64,000 nucleotides of DNA, from assembly GCF_050859025.1 (NCBI RefSeq), contig NZ_CP138200.1, positions 248,001 to 312,000 on the forward strand, written 5' to 3'. Below, piece after piece: positions 24,102-32,688 of the stretch (positions are counted from its first letter, which is position 1; each line of letters opens with the position of its first letter). The position numbers and the translations under genes are program-made. The notes under the pieces were generated by a model. The model saw only the letters and a list, made by a program, of their open reading frames with translations, was not told the origin of the DNA and did no database searches. This DNA comes from Wukongibacter sp050859025 (GTDB lineage Bacteria; Bacillota; Clostridia; Peptostreptococcales; Caminicellaceae).

Positions 24102-25861
24102 CATAGCCATCAAGCTAAACGTAAAGTTCGGAATTTCATTACCTCCATTCGATAAAAAAATAGTATACTATTGCTACTTACATTTCTTAGGAGGCAATGG
24201 TATAGAATGACAAAAAATAAAGTTCTAAAAAATATAGAAAATATTAAGAAAAATATGCAACAAATTATTAAAGAAATACTTAAAATAATGTCAAAGGAAG
24301 AAATAGAAAAGATTGCAAGAGATGTTGGATTTATTCAAAGACAAGGGAAAATTCAGGCATGGGAGTTCCTTTATTTATGTGCGTTTTCAGGCTTAGATGT
24401 ATCTAAAAATACACTAGTAGCAATGAGCGCTAATTTAAGCTCAAAAGTAGCTACTGAAGTGTCTACACAAGCCATAGATCAACGTTTAAACGATAAAGCT
24501 GTATGTTTTTTACAAGAGATATTTACAAGGCTGCTTAACAGTGCTTCTTTATCTGATTCTAAGATTCCACCTGCATGGGATGAACACTTTGATAGAATTA
24601 GAATAGTTGATTCTACAGCATTTCAAGTTCCTAAAATATATAAAAATGAATATCAAGGATCTGGAGGAAGTTCGCAGCCTGCTGGTGTGAAAATACAACT
24701 TGAATACGAATTAAAATCAGGAAAATTTATACATGTAGATGTAGGTCCTGGAAAAGGAAACGATAACACTTTCGGGAGTCAAATAAAGAATACCTTTAGA
24801 CCAAAAGATCTTTCTTTAAGAGATTTAGGATATTTCAGTTTTAAAGATTTTGAAGACTTAGAAAGTAGAGGAGCTTTTTATGTTTCAAGACTCAAGCCCA
24901 ATATAGCTGTATATCTTGAAAATGAGGATGTAAAGTATCATAAAAACGGAAAACCTAAAAAATCTACAATGTATAAGAGAATTGACTTATCTGATATAGC
25001 AAGCAAGATGTCTGAAGGTGAAATTTTAGAAATAAAAAATGCTTTGGTAGGAAGAGATGCGAAGCGCAGAGAAAGGATGGTAATATATAAACTTACTAAG
25101 AATCAATTAAAAGAACGTCAATCTAAGATGGAGAAGACGGCAAAGAAAAAAGGTATTAAAAAGAGTGAAAACACTATTAAACTAATGGGTATAACCATTT
25201 ATATTACAAATATAAAAAGCGATATATTACCAAATAATCAAATACATGAGATCTACTCATTAAGATGGCAGATTGAAATCATATTTAAGATTTGGAAATC
25301 CATATTTCACATTTCTAATGTAAAGCCTGCAAAAATTCAGCGTTTCAAATGCCAGCTTTATGGGAAACTTATTCTTTTAGTTCTAAGCTCTATATTAATG
25401 TTTAAGATACGGGCTGAACTTTTGGAAAAAGAAAGAATAGAAGCAAGCGAAATCAAAAGTGCAGAAATCATGAACCAATATATTCAAAATATCTATCTTT
25501 GCTTTATAGATAGACCTTTAAACGTTCATGAGCTATTAATGTCCATATTCAAATGCATACAGAAAAATGGGCGGAAATCACATCGAAAAGGTAAAAAAAC
25601 CTTTTTTGACATTCTTGGAGTTTCCTACAACCATCAAGAAAGGATGTGTAAATCCGCTGCATAAAGCAATTTCATTATAATATAAATTAAAGCTTATGTC
25701 CTCAAAAAAATATGATTTTCATAAGTTGTTTTTATCATGCGAAAAATCAGACACTTTTCTCTAAAAACTTAAATATCATGCTTAAGTGAGATGCTTTTTC
25801 TTCGAAATATTGATAATCTAAGCTTATCTCATAGATTCATTTCCTTAGCTTGATGGCTATG
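24102..25861. mobile_element. IS4-family insertion sequence
   Basis: The element is bounded by 17-bp perfect inverted repeats: CATAGCCATCAAGCTAA at 24102-24118 and its complement at 25845-25861. It encodes one full-length transposase. The flanks GGGGTACCGG (left) and GGGGTAATACC (right) are similar and may extend the ends slightly. No certain target duplication was seen. The right end abuts the remnant of a related element. Confidence 0.85.
24207..25664 (+). CDS. IS4-family transposase
   Basis: The 485-residue DDE transposase has the first Asp in IRIVDSTAFQVP, the second in KDLSLRDLGYFSFKDF and the IS4 Y-R-E-K signature in YSLRWQIEIIFKIWKS. An open frame extends upstream to 24171, but AGGAGG (24189-24194) and the family N-terminus (MTKNKVLKNIENIKK) favour ATG 24207. 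It is intact, and the inverted repeats around it are intact too, so the element may be mobile. Confidence 0.93.
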   Translation: MTKNKVLKNIENIKKNMQQIIKEILKIMSKEEIEKIARDVGFIQRQGKIQAWEFLYLCAFSGLDVSKNTLVAMSANLSSKVATEVSTQAIDQRLNDKAVCFLQEIFTRLLNSASLSDSKIPPAWDEHFDRIRIVDSTAFQVPKIYKNEYQGSGGSSQPAGVKIQLEYELKSGKFIHVDVGPGKGNDNTFGSQIKNTFRPKDLSLRDLGYFSFKDFEDLESRGAFYVSRLKPNIAVYLENEDVKYHKNGKPKKSTMYKRIDLSDIASKMSEGEILEIKNALVGRDAKRRERMVIYKLTKNQLKERQSKMEKTAKKKGIKKSENTIKLMGITIYITNIKSDILPNNQIHEIYSLRWQIEIIFKIWKSIFHISNVKPAKIQRFKCQLYGKLILLVLSSILMFKIRAELLEKERIEASEIKSAEIMNQYIQNIYLCFIDRPLNVHELLMSIFKCIQKNGRKSHRKGKKTFFDILGVSYNHQERMCKSAA

Positions 25862-25899
25862 GGGTAATACCAGCGAAGCCATCAGTTGCTGGTACTATC

Positions 25900-26090
25900 C
25901 ATAGCTATTAAACTAAGGTTACTAAAAACTAGAAATATGCTATTCTTTCTTTAGTTTTATGGAAAGGATAGCATATATAATGAGAAATAAATTAAGAGAT
26001 TTAGAAAATAAAATTAAAGAAATATTTTCATAAGAATTTTTAATAAATTTGCTTGCAAAATTGAATTTTTACAGAGAAAGAGTAAATTGA
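25900..26090 (+). pseudogene. Left-end remnant of a second IS4-type element
   Basis: CATAGCTATTAAACTAAGG (25900-25918) matches the inverted repeat of the neighbouring IS4-family element with a few changes. After a GGAAAGGATAG SD, a frame from ATG 25980 encodes MRNKLRDLENKIKEIFS, a stop, then EFLINLLAKLNFYRERVN. This parallels the N-terminus of the intact transposase (charged helix, then the GFIQR-like region). The rest of the gene and the right end are missing. Confidence 0.6.
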
Positions 26091-26394
26091 CTCCTATCGT
26101 GGTAGGCATCCCTATTTATATAATCCGAGCTTTAATTTTTTAGGATTTTGCTTCATAAGTGTAAGTCCATATACTTATTTATAGCTAATATATAGTTTTC
26201 ATCAACTAAACCCTCATCCATCAACATAGGATTTATACCTATAATCATATCCATATTACATTATACAAAATAATTAATCCCAGCTATATTTATAAATTAA
26301 GTTCCCCCTTAAAATTAGAAAAAAGGAAAACGTTTTTGACAAACTTAAATCAAAAATGTTAGTATATAATCAAACAAAATAGAGAGGTGTTGCC

Positions 26395-27147
26395 ATGAAT
26401 GTCGATGAATTATTTTGGAACTCAAATATAGATGAAATTAAAAAAGGTTATATATATGAACCTGATATAGAAAAATATCTGTGCATAATATGTGGAGAAG
26501 TTTTTGAAAAGGGAGTTATATATCCACAGGGTAATGCCTTGTATGATGCAGAAAGAGCTGTTAGAAATCATATAGACAAAGAACACGGATCAGTTTTTGA
26601 TTATTTAATAGGAATGAATAAAAAATATACAGGACTTACAGATATTCAAAGAGAATTATTGAAGTATTTTCATAGTGGATTAAGTGATAAGGAAATTATT
26701 ATGAAGACCGATAGTGGAAGTACATCTACCATAAGAAATCATCGCTTTAGATTAAAGGAAAAGGAAAAGCAGTCAAAGGTATTTTTAGCAATAATGGCTC
26801 TGCTTGAAAATAAAAGTAAAGAAAATGAGGGCTTAATTAACATTCATAAGGGGGCTACAATGATAGATGAAAGGTATGCTATTACAGAATCAGAAAAAGA
26901 AAAGGTATTACGAACCTATTTAAAGGATGAAGTCTTGACCACTTTTCCTAGAAAGGAAAAGAGAAAAATAATTGTACTGGGATACATAACAAAAAAGTTT
27001 AAGAATAATGTTAAATACAGTGAAAAACAGGTAAATGAAATACTCCGTAAGATACATAGTGACTATGTCACCATTAGAAGATATCTAATAGAATACGGTT
27101 TCTTAGATAGATGTGATGATTGTAGCAGTTATTGGGTAAAAAATTAA
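26395..27147 (+). CDS. DUF2087 regulator with zinc-finger and HTH segments
   Basis: The 250-residue product appears to have three parts: a C2H2-like zinc ribbon (CIICGEVF...RNHIDKEHG, about 29-65), a LuxR-like helix-turn-helix (LTDIQRELLKYFHSGLSDKEIIMKTDSGSTSTIRNHRFRLKEK, about 80-125) and a C-terminal DUF2087 domain (LTTFPRKEKRKIIVLGYITKKF...YSEKQVNEILRKIHSDYVTIRRYLIEYGFLDR). DUF2087 proteins are thought to be transcription regulators. An AGAGAGGTG SD precedes ATG 26395. An acetyltransferase gene begins 18 bases downstream and is likely co-transcribed. Confidence 0.85.
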   Translation: MNVDELFWNSNIDEIKKGYIYEPDIEKYLCIICGEVFEKGVIYPQGNALYDAERAVRNHIDKEHGSVFDYLIGMNKKYTGLTDIQRELLKYFHSGLSDKEIIMKTDSGSTSTIRNHRFRLKEKEKQSKVFLAIMALLENKSKENEGLINIHKGATMIDERYAITESEKEKVLRTYLKDEVLTTFPRKEKRKIIVLGYITKKFKNNVKYSEKQVNEILRKIHSDYVTIRRYLIEYGFLDRCDDCSSYWVKN

Positions 27148-27165
27148 GCTCTTGGGGGAGAGAAA

Positions 27166-27702
27166 ATGGATAAAGATAGAGAGCCTTTATTTCAAATGGA
27201 GGGTTATAAGGTCAAGGGGTTAAGACTAGAGGAGGATATAAAGGATGTACTTAAGCTTTGTGAAAGCTGCCTAGATTATTATGAATTAGAAGGAGTAAAA
27301 TCAATAGATATACAGACTGCCAAGGAAATATTTGAAGTTCTACCTTTGGGTAAAAAAAATGAAGATAAGATGGTTATAGGGATTTATGATGAAGATGACA
27401 CTCTAATTGGAATTATTGAGGGGCTTAGGGAATACCCTCAAAAGGATATATGGTATATTGGACTAATGATGATTGCAAAGAATAAGAGAAAGCAGGGTAT
27501 AGGAGAGAAATCCTATAAGGCATTTGAGAAATGGGCTTCAAAGTATAATGTAAATAGTATAAGATTGGGAGTATTAGAAAAAAATACAATTGGTTTAGGA
27601 TTTTGGGAAAAAGTTGGGTTCAGAATTATAAAAAAAATCGATAATTTTGAAATTGGAAATACAAAAACCACAGTATTCTCTATGGAAAATAACCTGAATT
27701 AA
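27166..27702 (+). CDS. GNAT-family N-acetyltransferase
   Basis: The 178-residue product has the GNAT fold: an N-terminal beta strand region, IWYIGLMMIAKNKRKQGIGEKSYKAFEKWA with the acetyl-CoA pyrophosphate loop (RKQGIG, near 107-112), and the C-terminal segment VLEKNTIGLGFWEKVGFRI. The acceptor substrate cannot be predicted. GGGGGAG precedes ATG 27166. It lies in an operon with the DUF2087 regulator, a pairing that is common in Firmicutes. Confidence 0.88.
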   Translation: MDKDREPLFQMEGYKVKGLRLEEDIKDVLKLCESCLDYYELEGVKSIDIQTAKEIFEVLPLGKKNEDKMVIGIYDEDDTLIGIIEGLREYPQKDIWYIGLMMIAKNKRKQGIGEKSYKAFEKWASKYNVNSIRLGVLEKNTIGLGFWEKVGFRIIKKIDNFEIGNTKTTVFSMENNLN

Positions 27703-27757
27703 TTCATATATTTAATAAAATATTCAAATGCTTAAGGGATATTAATATCCCCCAGAC

Positions 27758-27862
27758 TGCTGACAAACCCAAATTTCTTCGTTGTTGCTTCAAGCAAGAA
27801 CCCTTACGTATGTCTGTATACGCTGCGGTCTCTTGCTTTCAGCACGCCTCGAAATTAGCACA
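27758..27862. repeat. Dispersed repeat, family F, copy 1
   Basis: About 105 bp, nearly identical to 31033-31137: GACAAACC, then TTTCTTCGTTGT, CAAGAACCCTTACGTATGTC, TACGCTGCGGTCTCTTG and CAGCACGCCTCGAA. Outer bases CTGCTGAC..CACAGCAG are inverted, and internal CAAGAACC / GGTCTCTTG are partly inverted, suggesting a hairpin. It is more GC-rich than its surroundings. Confidence 0.8.
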
Positions 27863-27921
27863 GCAGGGTAATGATAATAAGTGAAGAGTGTAGAAAGTAT
27901 TTAACCTTGACGTTGGTTATA

Positions 27922-28025
27922 TATAGGGATTCAAGTAGAGACTTTAATTTATACATGTCCAAAACTCCCAGAAACACTGAGTATTTGTACATGTATAAAT
28001 TAAGTTCTACTATTTGCCCCCCATA
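27922..28025. repeat. 104-bp palindromic element, family A, copy 4
   Basis: The left end and both ACATGT arms match family A. The right end is altered (TATTTGCCCCCCATATA in place of TATTTGAACCCTATA), so the terminal pairing is partly lost. Confidence 0.8.
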
Positions 28026-28050
28026 TATTAGACACCATATAGCTTTAAAA

Positions 28051-28263
28051 TTATAAAACCCTTCTTTTAATCATAATATACTGCCACAGGCTTACTATAA
28101 ACTCTTCTGATGTTATATCCTTTAGAAAAAGAAGATGGTTTGCCAGTAAATGCTTCATAGTCTGTTCAAGGGCTTCTTCAAATTCATTTACTTCAAAATA
28201 GAATGATTCATCATATTTAGATCGAATTATATCAGCAATGGTATTTTCAAACTTTTTCAGCAT
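28051..28263 (-). CDS. Hypothetical protein (70 aa)
   Basis: The 70-residue product is mostly helical and acidic in its first half (FYFEVNEFEEALEQTMKHLL), without membrane or signal segments. I do not recognise a family. A CGAGGTGAG SD lies before the ATG. It is divergent from the XRE repressor gene across a short region with repeated operator-like boxes, so it may be that repressor's target. Confidence 0.6.
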   Translation of the reverse strand: MLKKFENTIADIIRSKYDESFYFEVNEFEEALEQTMKHLLANHLLFLKDITSEEFIVSLWQYIMIKRRVL

Positions 28264-28278
28264 ATCAACTCACCTCGT

Positions 28279-28310
28279 AGTATTACAAAGTATTACAAAA
28301 AAAGTAATAT
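28279..28310. promoter_or_regulatory. Candidate operator for the XRE regulator
   Basis: Two exact direct repeats AGTATTACAA (28279-28288, 28289-28298) are followed by the inverted half AGTAATAT (28303-28310). The array lies between divergent genes, one of which encodes an XRE repressor. Confidence 0.55.
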
Positions 28311-28419
28311 AACTCCATTATACGACACAAATAGTTGCTATTTCAAGTATAATACACTAATTGTTTCGAAAAACTATCTTATATATGGCTTTATGCTAAC
28401 ATATATGAGAGGTGATAGC

Positions 28420-28818
28420 ATGGATTTTTCAACAAGGTTAAAGGAACTCAGAGAGAGGAATGAAATGACTCAGGAGGATTTGGCTGGGATTTTGAAAATT
28501 ACCAGACAAGCAGTTGGAAATTATGAGCAAGGTACTAGATTTCCAAAGGATGAAAAGCTATTAACGAAAATTGCTGACATATTTGATGTGTCTTTAGATT
28601 ATTTACTAGGAAGAATAAACATATATGAAAAGGCTGAAGATGTAGAACTCATAGATAGAATAATTATAGATTATGTAAATGAAAAACAAGAGAAATATCA
28701 TACTGAAAAGACAATGACTCTAAAAAAATTGCTTATATCAGTAAATGATTTACCCTATGAGACCATTGATAAAATCGTTCAGGCAATTAAAATATTAAAA
28801 AGCTCCTTATATAAATAA
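28420..28818 (+). CDS. XRE-family transcriptional regulator
   Basis: The 132-residue product has a canonical N-terminal helix-turn-helix (RLKELRERNEMTQEDLAGILKITRQAVGNYEQGTRFPKDEKLLTKIADIFDVSLDYLLGR) and a helical C-terminal extension that probably dimerises. GAGAGGTGA precedes ATG 28420; an upstream ATG (28393) lacks an SD. It resembles SinR/SlrR- or phage-type repressors and probably controls itself and the divergent small gene. Confidence 0.9.
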   Translation: MDFSTRLKELRERNEMTQEDLAGILKITRQAVGNYEQGTRFPKDEKLLTKIADIFDVSLDYLLGRINIYEKAEDVELIDRIIIDYVNEKQEKYHTEKTMTLKKLLISVNDLPYETIDKIVQAIKILKSSLYK

Positions 28819-28824
28819 CACTAT

Positions 28825-30246
28825 TTATAAAGAAGCTTTTTTGCTTGTAATATTTTCTAAAGGAAATCTAATTGTAAATGTAGTACCCTTGTTAATCTCC
28901 GATTCAGCTCTAATATTTCCATCATGGGCTTCTATCAAAGTCTTAGTTATTGTTAAACCAATTCCTGAGCCACCTGTAGTTCTAGCTCTCGAAGAGTCAC
29001 CTCTATAAAGATGTTCAAATATATGAGGTAAATCTTTTGGAGAAATTCCTATCCCAAAGTCTTCAACTATAATATAAAGCTTATTACTTTCTATGTAGGA
29101 TTTAACATTTACAATACCATTTTCTAAGGAGTATTTAAATGCATTTGAGAGTAGGTTATACATTATCTGTTTGAATTTATCCCTATCCATAAATACCTCT
29201 AAAGCAGCTTTACTGTTTAAGCTAAGCTTGAGATTTTTTTTACTAAATTGGGGAATAAGAGAATTAACTATCCTTTTTAGTTCTTCATCTATTCTAAAAA
29301 TTGATTTACTTAGAATATAGTTCATCTTTTCCAGCTTATTAATATTATCTAAATTTTCCACTAAGCTATGAAGTCTAGCCACTTCATCATAACAATCCTC
29401 TAATTTTTCCGGTGTTGGTTCCCAGATACCATCTATAAAGGCTTCAATATGACTTTTTATAGTTGTCAATGGAGTCCTTATTTCATGAGCCATATCCGAT
29501 GTTAGGCGATTTCTTAAAGCCTCCTGCTGCTGTAGTGTATTGGCTAAGTTATTGATAGAAGAAGAAAGCTCTGAAATCTCATCAATATTAGTTTTAATAT
29601 CAGTTCGGGTTGATAGATCACCCTCCTTAATTTTTCTTGATGCCAATGTAATCTTCCTTATGGGAATTCCTAATTGTCGGGAAATCACAATACTTATAAA
29701 CACACTTACCATAACTGCTATCAAGCTCGAGATAAAGATAGACTGATAAAGTGTTAATTTAAATGACATGGCTTCTCTAGAGATGTTTGAAGCACCTAAA
29801 TAGCCTATTGTTATCCTTCCTATCTCTTCATCCTTATAGTCTAGGGGATAAGTATCTTCATTGTAGCCTTCAGACATATTTTTAAACATTTTTCCCATCA
29901 TTGGACCCATCATATGTCCATTGCTTTGGTGTCCCATAAGTGGATACATGCCAGTAGTATATAAGAGGTTGTTATTTAAATCGAAGATTTCAATAACGTA
30001 GCCCTCTGAAATAGCATAGCTAGTAAGACCTGATCCTTCGAAATCTGGAGTTATTGGATCCTTCCTAATAGTCGAGTCGATGATAGTCTTAATATTATCA
30101 ATCTTTTCCTCGTGTTCCTTGAGTAAATATAGATTAAACTTTTTATCAATCATGTAGGTTGATGTAATACCTGTAATTAAAAGGGAAATAAGAATTATTG
30201 ATATAAAGCTTATAAGTAATTTTCTATTTAAGCTTGTCTTTTTCAT
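28825..30246 (-). CDS. Sensor histidine kinase with Met-rich extracytoplasmic loop
   Basis: The 473-residue kinase has two membrane helices (about 10-30 and 165-190), an outer sensor loop, a HAMP linker, a HisKA box with phospho-acceptor H254 (DMAHEIRTPLT) and an HATPase domain (YNLLSNAFKYS, VEDFGIGISPKDLPHIFEHLYRGD, GGSGIGLTITKTL). The sensor loop contains a methionine- and histidine-rich patch at about 100-124 (MYPLMGHQSNGHMMGPMMGK), a composition seen in copper or silver binding proteins. It starts three bases after the response regulator stop and is clearly co-transcribed with it. The metal ligand is inference. Confidence 0.9.
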   Translation of the reverse strand: MKKTSLNRKLLISFISIILISLLITGITSTYMIDKKFNLYLLKEHEEKIDNIKTIIDSTIRKDPITPDFEGSGLTSYAISEGYVIEIFDLNNNLLYTTGMYPLMGHQSNGHMMGPMMGKMFKNMSEGYNEDTYPLDYKDEEIGRITIGYLGASNISREAMSFKLTLYQSIFISSLIAVMVSVFISIVISRQLGIPIRKITLASRKIKEGDLSTRTDIKTNIDEISELSSSINNLANTLQQQEALRNRLTSDMAHEIRTPLTTIKSHIEAFIDGIWEPTPEKLEDCYDEVARLHSLVENLDNINKLEKMNYILSKSIFRIDEELKRIVNSLIPQFSKKNLKLSLNSKAALEVFMDRDKFKQIMYNLLSNAFKYSLENGIVNVKSYIESNKLYIIVEDFGIGISPKDLPHIFEHLYRGDSSRARTTGGSGIGLTITKTLIEAHDGNIRAESEINKGTTFTIRFPLENITSKKASL

Positions 30247-30249
30247 TGT

Positions 30250-30945
30250 TTATCCTCCGAACTTATAACCGACTCCATAGATTGTAAGTATATATTTAGG
30301 GGTCTTAGGATTATCCTCTATTTTATATCTTATGTTTTTAATATGGGTATCTACTGTTCTGTCAAAGCCATCATAATCTATTCCAAAAGCCCTTTCTACT
30401 AAGTGTTCTCTAGAGAAAATTTGTCCAGGATTTGAAGCCAGTATAAGCAAAACCTTATATTCGTTTGGCGTCAAATTAACTACTTTACCATCTTTGGAGA
30501 CTTCATGTTTCCTTATATCAATTTTCAGCTTATTATCACTAAAGGAGAGTATATCTGATAAGGGGCCTTTACCCCTATAGCTTCTTCTAAGTATCGCCCG
30601 AACACGTTGAACTAACTCCCTTGGACTAAAGGGCTTGGTTACATAGTCATCGGCACCCAGTGAGAAGCCTTCGAGCTTAGAGGCTTCAGTAATTTTAGCA
30701 GTAAGCATAATTATCGGGATATCAGAAGAACTCCTAATACTTTTACATATCTCTTCTCCCGATAGACCGGGTAGCATTAGATCTAAAATTACTAAATGGG
30801 GAGATTCTCTTTTGAAAATATCTAAGCCCTCTATACCCTCTGTAGATTTAAGAATATCATAGCCTTCTTTCTGAAGATATGCTTCTATGACATTTAAAAT
30901 TTTTTCTTCATCTTCGATAATCAATATTTTAAATTTATTTTTCAT
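30250..30945 (-). CDS. OmpR-family response regulator
   Basis: The 231-residue product has a receiver domain with phospho-acceptor D55 (LVILDLMLPGLSG), the conserved Lys in VTKPFSPREL, and a C-terminal winged helix of the OmpR/PhoB type (LTPNEYKVLLILASNPGQIFSREHL...RTVDTHIKNIRYKIEDNP). It acts with the histidine kinase encoded immediately downstream. Candidate targets are the Met/Gly-rich small proteins encoded upstream (31204) and at 31807. Confidence 0.93.
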   Translation of the reverse strand: MKNKFKILIIEDEEKILNVIEAYLQKEGYDILKSTEGIEGLDIFKRESPHLVILDLMLPGLSGEEICKSIRSSSDIPIIMLTAKITEASKLEGFSLGADDYVTKPFSPRELVQRVRAILRRSYRGKGPLSDILSFSDNKLKIDIRKHEVSKDGKVVNLTPNEYKVLLILASNPGQIFSREHLVERAFGIDYDGFDRTVDTHIKNIRYKIEDNPKTPKYILTIYGVGYKFGG

Positions 30946-31032
30946 ATCATTACACCTCTAATATGATTTTAGCATTTTTGATGATTTTTTATAATAAAAT
31001 AAAAATAGCAAGGGAAGTCCTTGCTATTTACA

Positions 31033-31137
31033 GGCCGATGACAAACCTGAATTTCTTCGTTGTCGCTTCAATCAAGAACCCTTACGTATGTCTATATACG
31101 CTGCGGTCTCTTGATTTCAGCACGCCTCGAACTTCAG
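31033..31137. repeat. Dispersed repeat, family F, copy 2
   Basis: This copy matches 27758-27862 with only about ten differences. It sits between two AT-rich direct repeats (AAAATAGCAAGGGAAGTCCTTGCTATTTA-like, 31000-31030 and 31184-31210), so it may have inserted into an older hairpin, splitting it. Confidence 0.8.
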
Positions 31138-31203
31138 ATTTCTCAACAGCCTATCATCTTGTTGACTTTGTCAACAATCTGAAAATAGCAAGGGAAATTC
31201 TTG

Positions 31204-31440
31204 CTATTTAGTAATTAACTTCTTTTTATGCAAATATTCCTCTTCAGTAATTTCTCCAGAAGCAAATTTTTCATCTAAAATCTCTAGTGCCCTATTGCTA
31301 TCATTATAAATAGACATACAATGTCTTCTGTTATTCTTAAAGATGAAATAGAAAATCAATCCTAAAATCAATGGCCAGATAAACATCATAAAACCGCCTC
31401 CCATCCATCCAAATCTATTAAAACCCATCCAGTGCATCAT
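31204..31440 (-). CDS. SHOCT-domain small membrane protein
   Basis: The 78-residue product begins MMHWMGFNRFGWMGGGFMM, a Met/Trp/Gly-rich stretch, followed by a single membrane helix (IWPLILGLIFYFIF). It ends in a SHOCT motif (ALEILDEKFASGEITEEEYLHKKKLI), a short domain often found at protein termini. The Met-rich start echoes the Met-rich sensor loop of the kinase encoded downstream on the same strand. AAGGAGG precedes the ATG. Confidence 0.85.
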   Translation of the reverse strand: MMHWMGFNRFGWMGGGFMMFIWPLILGLIFYFIFKNNRRHCMSIYNDSNRALEILDEKFASGEITEEEYLHKKKLITK

Positions 31441-31537
31441 TTTATTAACCTCCTTAATGTAACTTTCTTTAACAATATGATACCCAAAACTTATGGAGAA
31501 AATATGAAGAAATTTAATCTCTTGATTTTGATATATA

Positions 31538-31641
31538 TATAGGGTTCAAATAGTAGAACTTAATTTATACATGTACAAATACTCAGTGTTTCTGGGAGTT
31601 TTGGACATGTATAAATTAAAGTCTCTACTTGAATCCCTATA
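31538..31641. repeat. 104-bp palindromic element, family A, copy 5 (inverted)
   Basis: A full-length copy in reverse orientation (TATAGGGTTCAAATAG to TTGAATCCCTATA), with arms almost perfectly conserved. It lies between the divergent SHOCT and DUF2680 genes. Confidence 0.85.
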
Positions 31642-31806
31642 GATAGGAAATTATACATTTTTCAAAATTATAAATAAATATAATTTTCATTATATGATTC
31701 GAAAAAGCCTACTTTGAGAAGCCTTATAAAAACTTTGTTCTAAATCTTCATAATTTCTTCATAAGTTAAATCTATAATTAAGCTATAAAAAGGAAGGAGG
31801 ATAAAA

Positions 31807-32145
31807 ATGAAAAAAATTATTGTTTTAACTATTGTAGCTATAATGGTGCTATCTCTTGGAGTCTTGGCCTTTGCAGAAACTGCTGATGAAAGTCCAGATT
31901 GGTATGAAGAAATGATTAAATGGAAGAAGGAACAAATTGAGAAAGCAGTAGAGGATAAACAAATTACAGAAGAACAAGCAAAGTACTGGAATGAAAGAAT
32001 AGACGCTATGGAAGGCTACCATAAGGAAAATGGTTTTAATTTTCCAATGGGATGCGGTGGATATGGAAGAGGATATGGAGGAGGCTTTGGGCCAGGTATG
32101 AGAGGTGGGTTCAATAGAACAAATCTAAATACAAATGGTATATAA
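31807..32145 (+). CDS. Secreted DUF2680-type protein
   Basis: The 112-residue product has a signal peptide (MKKIIVLTIVAIMVLSLGVLA, cleaved near FAE), a helical DUF2680-like core (WYEEMIKWKKEQIEKAVEDKQITEEQAKYWNERIDAM) and a Gly-rich tail with PMGCGGYGRGYGGGFGPGMRGG. Function of the family is unknown. AAGGAGGATA precedes the ATG. Proximity to the Met-rich two-component system suggests joint control, which is inference. Confidence 0.8.
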   Translation: MKKIIVLTIVAIMVLSLGVLAFAETADESPDWYEEMIKWKKEQIEKAVEDKQITEEQAKYWNERIDAMEGYHKENGFNFPMGCGGYGRGYGGGFGPGMRGGFNRTNLNTNGI

Positions 32146-32271
32146 AAGAGTTTCCTATAAAGCTTTTTAGGATTGACTTTTGAAATCTACGGTGGAAATT
32201 ATATTTTTCACAGTCATGATAATTACAACGAAGGGACTGAGCTTATAAAGAAATCCTATGAGCTTAGTTCT

Positions 32272-32397
32272 GGGATGTTTCATAATGAATGAAGTTCAAG
32301 GTTTTGAAATTTCAGCAATTTGGCTAGTACTAGTGTACCTGTCAAGTCGATGAAATCTCAAATAACGTAGAAGTTCGTCATTATGAAACATCCCTTT
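32272..32397. repeat. Long imperfect palindrome ending in a T-run
   Basis: GGGATGTTTCATAATGA pairs with TCATTATGAAACATCCC across about 90 bases, with further pairing of TTTTGAAATTTCA and TGAAATCTCAAA inside. T7 follows at the right. It could terminate transcription from the DUF2680 gene. No second copy was found in the window. Confidence 0.65.
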
Positions 32398-32688
32398 TTT
32401 TATAGTTTGGAACCATAATAAATTGTAAAAAACATGTGAAATATGAAAGATAAATTTCAAATTTTATGTTAAGATATAAATGATAAATAAACTGAGATTA
32501 GTCATAGAAAATTTAGAATTCTGTGTATTGTTGATTCTAAGATATTAATTGAATTATTAATGTACTCTTTTATTAATAGTGAAAATTTAATAAAAGCCTT
32601 AGAAATCAAAACTATTTGTTATCATTAAAATTTTTCATAGATACTTTCAGATAAATTGACGTATTTGGTTGTGTTGGGGGTTTTTTTC
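32398..32688. other. Intergenic region upstream of the HD-GYP gene
   Basis: This is 290 bp of AT-rich DNA. It includes the leader and a weak GGGGG SD (32676-32680) for the next gene. No repeat element or reading frame was recognised. Confidence 0.4.

Noticed and set aside
27871..28056. 61-codon + strand frame.
   Set aside because: It is made largely of the family-A element and gives the same TCIN/NLYMSKTP-like peptides seen in other copies.
30963..31211. 82-codon + strand frame.
   Set aside because: It is read through the family-F repeat and a hairpin between divergent genes, with no SD or recognisable product.
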